DNA of 49,469 bases from an uncultured Christensenellaceae bacterium (lineage in GTDB: Bacteria; Bacillota; Clostridia; Christensenellales; Pumilibacteraceae). Of the stretch, positions 16,897 through 28,900 are shown piece after piece (the stretch's first letter is position 1; each line of letters begins with the position of its first letter). The notes under the pieces are model-generated. The model did not search any database. It saw only the letters and a program-made list of their open reading frames with translations, and had not been told where the DNA came from. The stretch lies in the NCBI GenBank assembly GCA_910588155.1, contig CAJUPB010000014.1, positions 1-49,469 of the forward strand, read 5' to 3'. The position numbers and the translations under genes were made by a program.

Positions 16897-17049
16897 TCAG
16901 TGAGAGCCGAGAGGCTTGACGGCGACGTTCTTCCTGCCCTTTCTTCTTCTTCTCGAAAGTACGTTGCGTCCGGACTTGCTCGCCATACGTTTACGGAAAC
17001 CGTGAACTTTGAGTCTGGCTCTCTTTTTGGGTTGATAAGTTCTTTTCAT
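16897..17049 (-). CDS. rpmH: Large-subunit ribosomal protein bL34
   Basis: 50 residues, highly basic: MKRTYQPKKRARLKVHGFRK at the start, then RMASKSGRNVLSRRRRKGRK. The length and sequence fit bL34, with a slightly extended C-terminus (NVAVKPLGSH). AAGGA precedes the ATG. It is the first gene of the rpmH-rnpA-yidD-yidC-khpB cluster, with its own consensus promoter at 17086-17114. In many bacteria dnaA lies divergently next to rpmH; here the divergent gene is a TtcA-like enzyme. Confidence 0.97.
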   Translation of the reverse strand: MKRTYQPKKRARLKVHGFRKRMASKSGRNVLSRRRRKGRKNVAVKPLGSH

Positions 17050-17085
17050 ATTCGTTTAATCCTTTTTAATAAATTACACTTGTCT

Positions 17086-17114
17086 ATTATATAGGAATTT
17101 CGCCTTTTAGTCAA
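17086..17114 (-). promoter_or_regulatory. rpmH promoter
   Basis: On the minus strand, TTGACT (17109-17114), a 17-bp spacer, TATAAT (17086-17091). No DnaA boxes (TTATNCACA) are visible in the 130 bp between rpmH and the divergent gene, so this is not an obvious oriC. Confidence 0.85.
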
Positions 17115-17226
17115 CTATATTTAACCATATTGACGTTATCTTTTTTTATCCCGCGCTTCGCTTGCGTTTTTTTTTGCTTTGCGCTATACTGAAAAAAACG
17201 ACGCAACGGGAGAATTTCAGGAAAAA

Positions 17227-17937
17227 ATGTCGATGCAAAAACTTTTGAGCTCTATGCGCAGGGCAATCGAGCACTTCGAGATGATTGCCGACGGCGATGT
17301 CGTGACCGTGGGTTTGTCGGGAGGCAAAGACTCTGTCGCACTGCTTGCCGCGTTATCCGAGTTTCGACGTTTTTCGACAAACAAATTCACGCTTAAAGCA
17401 GTGACCGTCGATATGGGTCTGAACGCCGATTTTTCGCCGCTTGTCAAATTTTGCGAGGACAGACAAATCGATTATAAAATCGTCAAAACGGACATTGCCG
17501 AGATTATATTCGACATACGCAAGGAAAAAAGTCCCTGTTCTCTGTGCAGCAAGATGAGGCGCGGCGCGCTGAACAGTGCGATTATCGAAAGCGGAGGCGG
17601 AAAACTTGCGCTGGGACATCACGCGGACGACGTCGCCGAAACCTTTCTTATGTCGCTGTTATACGAAGGGAGGCTGTCCACTTTCGCGCCCGTAAGTCAT
17701 ATGAGCAGAGCAGACGTCACTCTGATACGGCCGTTTGTGTATACGGAAGAAAAAGATATTATATCGGTAAGCAAAGACTTCCCCGTCGTGCACAACCCCT
17801 GCCCCGCAAACCACGTCACGAAGCGCGAATATATGAAGGAGCTTATAAAGAAGCTCGGCGGCGACATTCCGCGGGCAAAGGAAAGTATTATGACTGCGCT
17901 TTTCCACCCCGAAAGAAACAACCTGTGGAAAAAATAA
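17227..17937 (+). CDS. TtcA-family PP-loop tRNA-thiolation-like ATPase
   Basis: 236 residues from the ATG at 17227, preceded by CAGGAAAAA; a longer frame starts 48 nt upstream without a ribosome site. The PP-loop SGGKDS is at residues 31-36. A CxxC pair (Cys104, Cys107 in SPCSLCSKMRRGAL) and a third Cys192 (HNPCPAN) match the [4Fe-4S] ligands of TtcA-type enzymes. LALGHHADDVAETFLM is the conserved ATP/tRNA-handling motif. These proteins adenylate a tRNA base and insert sulfur (2-thiocytidine in E. coli TtcA). The exact base here is not certain, since Gram-positive members are divergent. It is divergent from rpmH and followed by a terminator. Confidence 0.85.
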   Translation: MSMQKLLSSMRRAIEHFEMIADGDVVTVGLSGGKDSVALLAALSEFRRFSTNKFTLKAVTVDMGLNADFSPLVKFCEDRQIDYKIVKTDIAEIIFDIRKEKSPCSLCSKMRRGALNSAIIESGGGKLALGHHADDVAETFLMSLLYEGRLSTFAPVSHMSRADVTLIRPFVYTEEKDIISVSKDFPVVHNPCPANHVTKREYMKELIKKLGGDIPRAKESIMTALFHPERNNLWKK

Positions 17938-17998
17938 ATTAAAACCGACGGAAGTTGCGGTAATTCCCATAGAATTTAAAACGCAAATAAAAAGATTT

Positions 17999-18026
17999 AG
18001 GCATAGCGTTAAGCTGTGCCTTTTTT
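17999..18026 (+). terminator. Terminator after TtcA-like gene
   Basis: AGGCATAGC (17999-18007), loop GTTAA, GCTGTGCCT (18013-18021), then TTTTTT. Confidence 0.85.
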
Positions 18027-18180
18027 GTACTTTTTTTCGTGGACGAACTAGGCTACTCGTAGCCTGGTGAGATATAGATATGTTTTATATTTCCCGCAAA
18101 ATTCAATCGGTTGCGTTCTTTCATTTTTCGTGATATAATGCCTGTACGATAAAACAGTAATTTAACGGAGAACTTTTTAA

Positions 18181-18711
18181 ATGCTAATAGAGAAACCACT
18201 TGTTTCTTCAAGAATAACCGTGCGAAATTATCAAAAGTCAGACCTGCCATATCTTACCGCAATGTGGTTTGATAAGGAAAACGGCAAATATATGAGCGAC
18301 CCGACGGTGGAATATGTTGATAGTGATTTTCAAAAAGCACTTGACAGTCTTGAAGATAGCCCAAACGGATATTATTTGACAGTTGTTTTAAACAGTTCTG
18401 ATGAGATAATAGGTTCTGCCTGCATTTTCCCTGACGAAAAAAAGGAAATATTTGATATAGGATATTGTGTTCATAAGGGCTATTGGGGGAAAAGATTCGG
18501 TTCTGAACTATTGGCTTTAATTGTTACTTTGATACGCAATAATGGCGGCATTGAGATAACTGCGGAAGTTGCGCAAGATAATATTGCATCGAATAGATTG
18601 CTTGCAAATAACGGCTTTAAGATAAAAAAGAAATCGCAATTTAAAAAATATAAAATGAATATCTGTTTTAATAGTTACATTTATACTTTTAGTTGCGCTA
18701 ATCAAACTTGA
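18181..18711 (+). CDS. GNAT-family N-acetyltransferase (RimJ-like)
   Basis: 176 residues. The N-terminal motif VSSRITVRNYQKSDLPYLTAMW and the acetyl-CoA loop region GYCVHKGYWGKRFGSELLALIV, followed by AEVAQDNIASNRLLANNGF, are typical of the Acetyltransf_3 (RimJ/RimL) group. The acceptor substrate is unknown. GGAG lies 10 nt before the ATG. The gene is clearly richer in A+T than its neighbours and uses many TTA/AAA/ATA codons. It stands alone between two terminators, which suggests recent acquisition. The last ~15 residues (NSYIYTFSCANQT) look atypical for the family. Confidence 0.85.
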   Translation: MLIEKPLVSSRITVRNYQKSDLPYLTAMWFDKENGKYMSDPTVEYVDSDFQKALDSLEDSPNGYYLTVVLNSSDEIIGSACIFPDEKKEIFDIGYCVHKGYWGKRFGSELLALIVTLIRNNGGIEITAEVAQDNIASNRLLANNGFKIKKKSQFKKYKMNICFNSYIYTFSCANQT

Positions 18712-18748
18712 ATTGAATTTCAATTTGTCTTTCTAAATAGTTTGTAGT

Positions 18749-18783
18749 AAAAAGCTCTCGAACATATCGTTCGAGAGCTTTTG
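18749..18783. terminator. Bidirectional terminator
   Basis: AAAAAGCTCTCGAAC (18749-18763), a 5-base loop, GTTCGAGAGCTTTT (18769 onward). A-run on one side and T-run on the other allow it to end both the GNAT gene and the convergent operon ending at 18866. Confidence 0.8.
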
Positions 18784-18865
18784 TCCTCGCTTGAAAGTAT
18801 AACTCTTAAAAATTTAGTATTTAATTCCCTATGAGAAGTGCGCTTATCCGTCGGTTCTTTTCTTA

Positions 18866-19906
18866 TCAAGATTCGCCCGCCGCCGCAACTTCGGCAGCGA
18901 AATCCGCCGTTTCGTCGGTTTCCTGCGGCACGGACGCGGTTATGACCGTGGGAACGGTCACATCCGTCTTTTCGGATTCCGACTGCGTTTCGACGCGCGC
19001 CGTCTTCTTTTCCATGATGTCGGGGGCCTCGTCGATTACAATGACGCGAACCGAGCCTTTGGCAATCATTTCCTCCTGCGTGCGTTCGGTCAAATCGTAC
19101 GTGATTTTTCTCGGCTTTGCCGGCGGAAGCGAGCGTTTTTTTGCCAAGACGTTTATCAGATATTTAACGATTTCCGTCTTTTCGTCGCTTCCGATTCTGA
19201 CGAGCATAGGGGTTTTGGCAAACCTCTTTTTCTCCGATTTATCTTCGCCGCGATACTTGGTTTTTTCGAATTCCGCAGGGTCGAGCGCAAACGCCACGCA
19301 AATCCTCTTGCCGCCGAACAGCACCATAGCCAACGTTTCTTTTCCTGCGCAAATGCGGATATTGGAAAACTGTTTGACAATATTTATGCCGCCGTATTTA
19401 TGAATTTCGTCCATAATCGCAATATACCTGGCTTTCGTTTCGTCGTCGGAATAGCGCAGTTTGGCGTCGAAACCCAGCGAATAGCGAACATAGAATTTCT
19501 TGCCGCTGTGACGCTTTGCGCGAAAACCGAGTTTGCGGCGCACGCGAGGCGTCATTTCGTCCACGGATATGACTTCCGCATTGACGGGCTTTTCGCCCAC
19601 CGCCACGCGTACGGTTACGTACTTCTTGCCGCCGTCTTCCTCTTCGTCTTCGTCGTCCACGGCATAGTCCAACCAGCTCCGCTTTTCGGGCTCGCCGCCC
19701 GCTTTCAGATATTCCAACTTATCGAGCAGAGCTTTGCGACGATTTTGCAATTGTTCGTCATACATCTTGCGTTCCTGCTTGACGCGGTAAATGACGAACA
19801 AGTATACGTTGAGTCCGACCAATGCGGCAAACGCTATTGCCACGATTATACATATTGTCATTTGCGCAGGCGAGAATATGAGCGCGTTTATCAAGTTCCC
19901 TGTCAT
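18866..19906 (-). CDS. Single-pass membrane protein of unknown function
   Basis: 346 residues. One N-terminal transmembrane helix (about 17-40) is followed by a cytoplasm-type basic stretch (YRVKQERKMYDEQLQNRRKALLDKLEYLK), an acidic patch (DDEDEEEDGG) and two repeated alpha/beta units. The units share a pattern: RYSLGFDAKLRYSDDETKARYIAIMDEI and TPMLVRIGSDEKTEIVKYLINVLAKKRSLP. Each is followed by a strand-rich segment, so it may be an internal duplication. The C-terminus is Thr/Glu/Ala-rich. I do not recognise the family. Its ATG overlaps the stop of the giant surface-protein gene (ATGA), with GGAGG in that gene's last codons. It is therefore co-expressed with it and may help localise or secrete it. 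Confidence 0.7.
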   Translation of the reverse strand: MTGNLINALIFSPAQMTICIIVAIAFAALVGLNVYLFVIYRVKQERKMYDEQLQNRRKALLDKLEYLKAGGEPEKRSWLDYAVDDEDEEEDGGKKYVTVRVAVGEKPVNAEVISVDEMTPRVRRKLGFRAKRHSGKKFYVRYSLGFDAKLRYSDDETKARYIAIMDEIHKYGGINIVKQFSNIRICAGKETLAMVLFGGKRICVAFALDPAEFEKTKYRGEDKSEKKRFAKTPMLVRIGSDEKTEIVKYLINVLAKKRSLPPAKPRKITYDLTERTQEEMIAKGSVRVIVIDEAPDIMEKKTARVETQSESEKTDVTVPTVITASVPQETDETADFAAEVAAAGES

Positions 19907-22900
19907 CTGTCACCTCCGTCTGCGGACTGCGCCGCTTCTTTCATCATTTTAAGTCTGCGCTTATGTCCGACAAACTGCACAAGCGCGCACACTCCCGCGG
20001 CAAACGCGAGTCCGCCGAACACGGACGTGACGATTGCAAACACGGTCTCTCCGCCGACTACCTGCCACACGAATACGAAACTCGACGTTCCGCCGCTTTC
20101 CCACTCGTAATTGTCGGGGTCGAGCAGATACACTGTCACTTGATGATTGCCGCCGTAGCCCGTCGTATTGCCATCTATGCCCATAACGTTTTCGTCGAAG
20201 CCGTTCGGGAAATACACAAGCGTTTTGCCGTTTACGACGTATACTCTCGTATCCGCGGTCGGCACGGCAACCTTTTTCTTTGCGACGCTCCAAACAATCA
20301 CGGCTTTTCCGCCGTCCAGACTGACGTTATCCGACCAACGGTAATTGTCGGAATCTTTCAGCGCAAGCGTTATGCGATATTCGCCGGCATTCAGTGCATA
20401 GACCCACAATTCGCCGCCCTTCAAATCGGATACGCCGTCATAGGTAATCTCCATAAAAGTAGAGTCGAAACCGACTATCTGCGCACGCAGGTTCTCGCCC
20501 GTATACGTATCGTTTTTGCCATCTCCGCTCGAAACTATGCCGAGCGTCGGCGTATTTCTGACCGCCTTTTCAATCTTGAACTTATATTCCCCGCCGACAA
20601 GCTGCTTATAGTTCCGCGTCTCGGGAACGGTTATTCTCACGGCGTATTCGCCCGCCGCAGTCGGCACCCCGACAAGCGCATTTCCGTTTTTGTCGTAATA
20701 CGTGAATATATAATCGGTCGGCTCTCCGAACTTCGTCGCCGCAGTCGGAGCGTTTTCCTTTTCGCCGTATGTCCAACCTTCGATACTCATAGACAAAAGC
20801 TCGTTTTCGCTTTGCGTTATCTCGAACGTGAAACTGACGGCTCTTGCGTCGGAGTCTATCCAGCGCATATTCGCAAAGTCTGCCAACGTCAGCACGATAT
20901 TGTACACGCCGACATTCTTTCTCTCTCCGAAATATTCGACGATGAAATCGGACTCTTTGTATCTGCCGTAGTCTATCACGGGTTCGAGTGTTTTGCCGTT
21001 ATATGCCGCCGAAGGTATCTTGATTTCGCCTGCGTCTATGCCTCTGCGCAAAATGACGAAGGAATAGCTGGTTTGACCCGTCAGCGCAAAGTTGGAATTT
21101 TTCAGTCCGACGGTGACGTAGTAAGAGCCTGCGGCGTCGGGTCTGCTTCCGTCCGCCGTTCCCGTATACGTATATGTCAGCGCGCTCCAAACCTCGCTGT
21201 CCGTCGTTTCGACTTTGTTCTGACCGTCCGTCACGTCAAGCAAGGTCTGAACGGCGGCATTCTTGACGTTTCCGACTTCTCCGCCGTCCGACGAAATCGC
21301 GCCTATTTCCACCTGTCTTGCCCTGACGGTGTAAACGCCGGACACGAACGTCACGTCGTAATTGCCGTTATTGTAGCCGCGCGCCGAAATCGCATAGCTG
21401 TTCGCCGCAAGTTTGACAAGCGACTCCACGCCTTCCAGATACAGTTCCGAAACGTTCAGAACGTCCGCGCTTATGCTTGCGCCCGTCACCGTCATAGGCG
21501 CGGATATGCTTCCGATTGCGTCGCCGTATACCGATTCCGCATTGCCTATGCGCACGGTCACCGACTTTCTTCCGACGCTCAACGTGCCCGTCGAAGCAAT
21601 TACGATATAGTTTTCCGAAACGAGTCCCGCAACGGCGCCGCCGACGTCTTTGAGTTTAATGCGGTAGCTGCCCGCGGCAAGTGCGGACAAATCGATTCCC
21701 GACAGTTCGCAGAACGTTCCGTCAATTTCTATAAGGTAGACCACACCGCCCGAAACGCCGGGTTTGGCATTGTGTATCGTATCGTTACCGACGAAATCCG
21801 ACTCCGTAAACTTATAATCGAGCTTTATTCCGCCCGCCTCTCCGTATGTCATAGAGCCGACCGCCGTCGCTTTCAGCGGAGCTTTTTCCACGGTCACAAA
21901 CGCATATTCAGTCGCCTCGTCATAGTTCTTCGTTCCGACCGCCGTCGCCATTATGCGATAGCGTCCCGCGCCCTCGACGTAGGACAGCCAGCCTTCGTTT
22001 TCACCGCGCGTATCGTTTTCTATCACCGTCTTATAAAGGAATTGCAGGTTTGCTCCGAAAGACGCGGTTGCCGTCGGTTTGAAGTTTGTCACCCCGTAAG
22101 TAGTCGTGTATTCCGACCTGTCGAAAGTAATCTGCGCAACGCCTTTGTTCACCGTCCACACTCTCTTCACGCCGCCGCTTGCGAGCAGTGCGTCGCCGAG
22201 CGAATCGACGTCGTTCCACTTATAATTTTTCGAGCGCAGCGTGAACACGATTTCATATTCGCCCGCGTCGAATGCCGTCAGCCTTGCGCCGACAGCCACG
22301 GTCACGTAAGAAAGTCTGCTGTCGAGCAAGATTGCGTCGTTGTCGAACTCGACGGTCAAATACAGGTTTTCGCCCGTATACGCGTCGTTCTTGCCCTCCT
22401 GCGAAGTCGTGATTTCGATTGTCGGAGCGTCCACGCCCGCCTGCTCTACGGCAAACAATTTGAACGAGCTTTGACCCGTGGCGGGATAGTACGCCTGCAC
22501 GACGTAAGTTCCCGCATCCGTCGGACGGCGCGAGCCGAACGAGCCGGAATTGAGTCCGAGAGCGGCGAGTTCGCCGTTACCATCGTCGAAACAATGTTCC
22601 GTATCGAAACCGTCGGGTATCGGCGCAGTTACCGCCGCATAGAAGAACTGAATCATATCGGACGAATCGCTCGGACCGCCGTTCAAAGTCACGCTCGGAT
22701 AGTTGGCGTCCACGTCGTATTCGCCGTATATCCAACCGTTTATATCCACTTCCAAAGTGACCGAATCCGCCGTGACGCGAAGCAGAAGATGAACCGTTAT
22801 CGACTCTTTTTCGCCGTTTTTGAACACGTAGTTGCGTTGTGCGGCTCTGTTCAAAGTCACGGACAGGTGGTATTCGCCCGTTGCGTACACTTGAAGCGTA

Positions 22901-25900
22901 AGCCCGTTGTCGGTCGCAGTGAAGTACTCTTCCGCAATCTGCTCTACCGGAGGACGGGGCGACGTCAGGTTGTACTGGCGATAGAAACCGTTTTCGTCGA
23001 TATTCATTATGTCCTTCACGAAGTCGTCGACTTGCGCGGTAACACCGTCTCCGAACACGGACAGCGACACGGGATTCCAGCCCATAACGACGGCTTTTTT
23101 ATCGACTCTGTAATCTATCGTGTTGCCGCCGTCGAACACAAAGTTTTTCGTGGAAAGATTGACGGTGACGCGATAATCGCCCGCCTGAACGGGTGCGCCC
23201 GCAAGCTGTCTGTTATCCGTCAGGTCATAATATACAAGAGTGAAATCCGTGCCCAAGACGGGGACTGCCTTTATGTCTTCGAGTCCGTTTTCCGCATTGG
23301 CGAATTTGACGTCGGCTTCCCTCGTCTGACCGGCCGCGCCGCCGTTGTAATTATTGAGTATCGGCGCATATTCTTTGTTTGCCGCGCTTGCCGTCACTTT
23401 TCTCGCAACGACGGCGAATCTCTTGGACACATAATTGATTTTGTAATTGTCGAACGAAAGCGTAGACTGCCCTCCCTCGAAAGTCACGGTATAGCTGCCC
23501 ACTCCGCTCGTCCAAGGCAGGTATGCGGTGCTCGCCACCGCTTCGCCTTTTGCCGCGCCAGCGCGCAATAATTTGTCGAAGTCTTCGTTATACTCAAAAT
23601 CGCTTTCGTCGAAATGAACTTTGAATTGCGCCGTTTCGCCGTATACGACATCGAAATCCGCCGCATATTCGCCCGCACGATTCTTTCCGTATACATAGCC
23701 GTTTATCTCTTTTTGCTCCACGGAATACTTCGGCGCGGACGCCGCGTCGAAAGTCACGTTGTAATTTGCCACGGAGTTGTCGGTTATGTCGAAAGTTATG
23801 TCATATTCGCCGACGTTCTTTGCGTTCACGCCGAGACCGATGTTCAACGCCGAAAGTCCGTCCGAAGAAGCGCCGTTCCACTTTGCTCCGCCGATTTCCA
23901 GCGGAACGATGAACGCCTCGGGATGCGCTTTCAGCATAGCCGTCAAATTTGCCTGATGGTCGTCGCCGTAATGACCTTTCGCAAAGTCGTTTGCCGCACT
24001 CTCTATACCCTTGACGGTCACGGTGACGTCGCGTTTCAAGACGGAAAGGACGTCGCTCGTGACATAGTGGACAGTGTAATTGCGGGCGGTTATACCGCTT
24101 GCCGTGACGCGATAATTTCTGTCCGCAGCGCTGTTCACGCCGTAATCCGCCGACGTATAAGAAATGTTTCCGACGTCGAAACAACCGCTTCTCGCCTTTT
24201 CGTCGGCAATCAGTTTCGCCGATTCTTCCGCGGAAAGCCAATTGTTTTTGTAATACACCGCATATTCGACAAAGCTGTCGTCGCCTCTCGGCAAAACGTC
24301 GGACAGCAACGTGCCGTATACGATTTCCGTATTTTTGACGGTGACATCCACAAGCGTCTTTTCTATTCTGAAATTCTGACGCGTGACACTGGAAATATAG
24401 TTTTCGTGCGTGGAATCATAGATGAATTCGAATGCGTAAGAACCGACGTTCACGGGCTTGGAATTCGTCATCTCGGTTGCAGTGCCGCTTTCGTCGTACT
24501 CGTAGTAGACGGTGTTGAACTTGATTTTATCGTTGCCGCCCGAAACTATCGGCGTCGCCGTTCTTTCCTTGCCGTCGTATGTCGGATTTTCGAAATCATA
24601 GGTTATGTGCAAGGTTACCCGCTCCACCGTGAACACGCCCGCATTGTTAAGCCCCAGCTCCGCGGCGTATTCGGAAGGCTGTTTGATGGAATCGCCGTCG
24701 AAAGTTCCCTTGCAGTTTTTAAAGCGTATAACATAGTTGTTCTCGTGGTTCTTTTCGCCCGCCGCCTTATTCCAAACCGCATATATGGGATAGTCTCCGG
24801 CATTGTTTGTTTTGTCGCTTTCCTCGCACTTGTCGAGAGCGCTCGTCAGAAGCGTAATAGGATTTTCGTCTCCGAACAAATCACCCTCTCCCGTCGTATA
24901 CCGCAATTTGCTCACTGCCGCGATATCGGCTTCCGACACGCCGGAAAAATCGAAATACGTGCTGTTGTTTTCTATCGTTACCGTCACGACACGCTTGTCG
25001 ACCGTGAGTTCGGCGTGACCGAATTCAAGCTCGTAATTATCGGACAGACAACTGTTTTCGTTGGCTATCTCTATATTGTAATCTCCGCCCGCATCGTCGC
25101 CGGCATTATAACTCGCGTCGAATTGCGGAGCCGCGGAAAGAGCCGCATCGTCGACGGTTTCGAGCTTGAATCCGTTGTGAACAAATCCGAAATACTCGAA
25201 AGTAAATTGCGGTTTTTCTTCGCCGTAGACGATTGTCTGACCGTCGGGAGTTACGGAAAGAGGCTTTTTCGCAACGCTGAAAATACGACTCGTCACGGCG
25301 TCGGTGAAATTGTCGTTGCCCTTGCGGAAGAACTCCGCGCGATAATAACCGGCTTTGAAGTTTTTGTCCTCCGTTTCGAAGATACTCTTGATGACTGCGT
25401 TTATGTCGCTTCCGACCCCGAGCAGCACCGCAGTTGCGTCGGCTGTATCCGCCGTGGCGTAGTAATATATTTTAACCTCGATTTCGCCCGCGCCGAGAAT
25501 AAACTGCGTTGAGGGCATAGCCGCGTTCTGTCCGCCGTCGGCGAAGTATCCGTCGCGATGGTCGGCATCGCCCACGCCGTAAACCCACGCATAACCGCCG
25601 TCCTTCCGCTTTAACGTTCCCGTCGAAGCAAAACCGTCCGTCACATTTTTGTCACTCTTGTTCGCAAACATAAATCCGCCGTCAAACTCAAACGTATTGT
25701 TTGCCTGTTTGACCTTGACGGTAACGCTGCCGCGAATCTCGAAATGGTTTTCCGCAGTTATCAGCCAATAAACCGTATATTCGCCCGCATCGCGCACAAC
25801 CGGCATATCTTTCGTTCCGTTTGCAATAAAGTCAAAATCGTTTAGCTCTGCGTCGCCGTCTTCCCGAATGCGGAAGTAAGTGTCGACTTTGCACCCGTCT

Positions 25901-28900
25901 ACTGCCGTGGCATATATGCTCACTTCGATGCCGCCGCGAGTGGGTACTATGACGTCCTGCCAATCTTCGTTATAGAATATTTCGCGGTCGTTTACAGACG
26001 CCACATCGGAGAGCGTCGCTGGCGTTATTTCGAATTGCGGATTTTCGTTGCCGCTTGCGTCCGTGAGAGTTTTGGTGTAATTCTCGCCCATCGTTCCCTC
26101 GAAATCGCAATAAATCGGATGTTTGCCGACCTTGTTCGTCGTTGTGTTCATATTGTACGGCGTAAACGCATCCGTCGTGAGCGCAAATATAGCTTTGTAA
26201 TCGCTTCCGACCGCATCGGGAACAACGACGGTCGCGCCATTGTCATAAGTGGAAACGGGAAGTTTCACGTCGTATTCCACTTTGAGAGTATTTGCCGCCG
26301 CATTATAGACCGCGGACGTATTTTTCACTTTCACAGCAAGCGCCAACTTCGAAACGGTGAGGCTGCCGTCTCCGCCGTCGACAAAGTTGTAATTCCTGCT
26401 TGTAAGAGCAGTTCCGTCGAACACGATTTCGTATGTGTCTGCCGCTTTGCCCTTAACGTAATCCGTCGTATAAGAGAAACTGCCGCCGAAATCCGCAAGA
26501 GTTCCGTCGCCGAAATCGGTTTCGTCGCCGTTTTTAAAGCCCGCGAACGAATATGCCGAGTTTGAGACAAGGTCGGAGATTTCTCCCAACCAAATCTTTC
26601 CGCCTACATTTACGGGGCTGTCTTCGCCGTATATAATTCCGAGAGTAACCGTCACTTTCACGTCGGCTTTGTTCACGGCGTATTTGTTTGCGTCGACAAA
26701 ATTTATAATATAGTTTTCGTCGAGCTTGGAATGCGTTATTTCGTATTCCCCGACATCGGAAGTCGCGCTTACCGAAGAAGAGAGCGTGAATACGTCCGCC
26801 GCGGTATGCCCTGCCGCGAATCCGTCACCGCCGACCGTGTAAACGCGCGAAGCGTTTTCGGGCGCGTTCAGGTCTATCGGCGCGTCGCCGTAGATACCCG
26901 AAATACCGCCGTTGACCGTAAGCGTGATTTCTCTCTTATTGACGGTCAGCGTCGCCGTCTTGTCGATATTGACGACAAAATCGTTAAAGAACTCGTCTGC
27001 GGGATTCTTTTTGTAGGGAACCACAAAACAGTTTGTTCCGGCAGGAGTGAATCTGTCGGCAATCTCCGCGCCGCTCGCATCTTCTATTCTGGCGCCGATA
27101 TGAGCCGCGGCTGCCGTTTCGAATCTCTTGTCGGCAGACGTCCATTTCGTTATGGGCAAGCTGTCGCCGTAGATATAGTCGTCCACGGGAACACCGACAA
27201 CACCGACCGTGCGGCGCAAAATCTTCAATCTTGCACTGCTCGAATAAGTCTGCATATCGTTGCCGAATTTGAAGTTGTGCGCTCCCTCGCCGTTAATCCC
27301 TACGACATAGAGTGTATACGCTTCCTCGTCGCCGAGTACGCGAGAAGGCAGAGAAGCGCCGTCGGCGAGTGCGACATCCAGCGTTATGCCCTCGCCGCTG
27401 TCCTTGCCGTTTCTGACGGGCGCGTTGTTTACGGAAGCATTCAGCGTATGCGGTTCGAAATCGTAAACCACTTCGTAAACGCCTCCGTTTTCGGAAACGT
27501 TTTCCGTCGCGCTCCACGTAACCGCAATTTCTTTTGCGTCTACGTCGAGCGTTGCGGAGTATTCCTGCGTTTCGTAATTCGAGTTACCCACAAAGCTGAC
27601 CGCAATCGTAACGGCATACTCTCCCGCCTCCCAAGGCAGGTGATTTTCCAACGCTTCGGCCCCGTCGCCGTCAACGATATTGCCGTCCGACGAAGTATAG
27701 GTGAAGCCGCTCTTTTCCCCGTCGCCGTCGGTAAACGTTACGGTCATAACCAATCTGCCCTCTTCGTTTTCCGTTGCCAGAGCAGCGGCGTCGCTCGGCT
27801 GTCCTGCCTCGGAAACCGCAATATCCCTGACCGTCATAAACTCGTCGGAGAGCAAGGGATTGAGATTGTCGCCGAACGCATATCCGCCGAAACCGAATTC
27901 CACTTTCAATACGGTGTTTGTTATCGCATAATGCAAATATATGGACACGCCGCTCGCGTCGTATACCGTCGTGGCGTGGCGCGTCAGAATAACGCCGTCG
28001 TTGTCGTCGGCGTTCGACGGCTTTTGAAACACATAATCGAACGGATTTATTGTGCCTGATTTAAGTCTGAATTGCAGGTAATATTCCCCTCTGTCCGCAG
28101 ACGCGCACAGCGCGCTGCCGGCGGGATACTCCACCGCCGAACCGTTTTTTTGCACGTTGCCGTAAAGCACTTCATATATGCTTTCGTCCAGCTCGCAGCT
28201 GTAATCGGGCGACTGAACGCTGCCGTTCCAAAGCAGCATAGTCGGCTTGTCGCCGCCTTCTTTCGACACAAGCACAGGCGCGGCAAGCGTCTTTCTGTGA
28301 ACGGTCATCGTGAGAGTGACCGTTTTGACGTCTTTATAGCTTTCGTAGTCCTCCGACGCGCCTGCGGGCTTAAAGCAATAATTCGAAGGCATATCGAGCG
28401 TTACTGAAACGGTATATATACCCGCTCTCGTATACGTAAACTCCGCCGCCGCCGCAGAGAATACGCCCTCTTTTTTCGCCGCGGAATTCAGCCAATCTGT
28501 CATAGAAACTTCGGACGTAACGCCGATTGCCGCAAGCGACTGCCAATATGCTGTTTCGTCCAACATTACGGTCTTATCCGTTTCGTCGAACGTGACAGTT
28601 ACGTTTGCAGAAGCGCTCGGACCGTTCAATGCTTTTTTCAAAATATCAAAACCGCACTGCGTCAAAGACGGGAGTTTATAGTTGTCCTTCGCATCTCCCA
28701 AAAGCCTCACGGCTTCCACGACGTAAGAACCCGCATTCACGGCTTTGCCGTTTACGAGGTTGCCGCTCGACACGATATCGACGTCTATTCCGACTTTGCC
28801 TTCGTCGCAACCGAAAACTTTCGTTGCTGTCGGCGAGGGCAATTTTCCGTCTGCGTCGCCGTCGTATTCGAACTGCGTTATTCCCCAATCGATGCCTATT

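Noticed and set aside
17050..17226. Chromosomal replication origin next to rpmH
   Set aside because: No DnaA boxes, no AT-rich 13-mers and no dnaA or dnaN beside it.
19903..20100. LPXTG sortase anchor on the giant protein
   Set aside because: No LPXTG-like motif precedes the C-terminal helix; the anchor appears to be a plain transmembrane segment with a basic tail.
19963..28059. Very long plus-strand open frames (up to ~1,200 codons) inside the giant MBG gene
   Set aside because: They are antisense shadows: no ribosome sites, Arg/Val/Ile-heavy composition without domains, while the minus frame has signal peptide, repeated modules and a membrane anchor.
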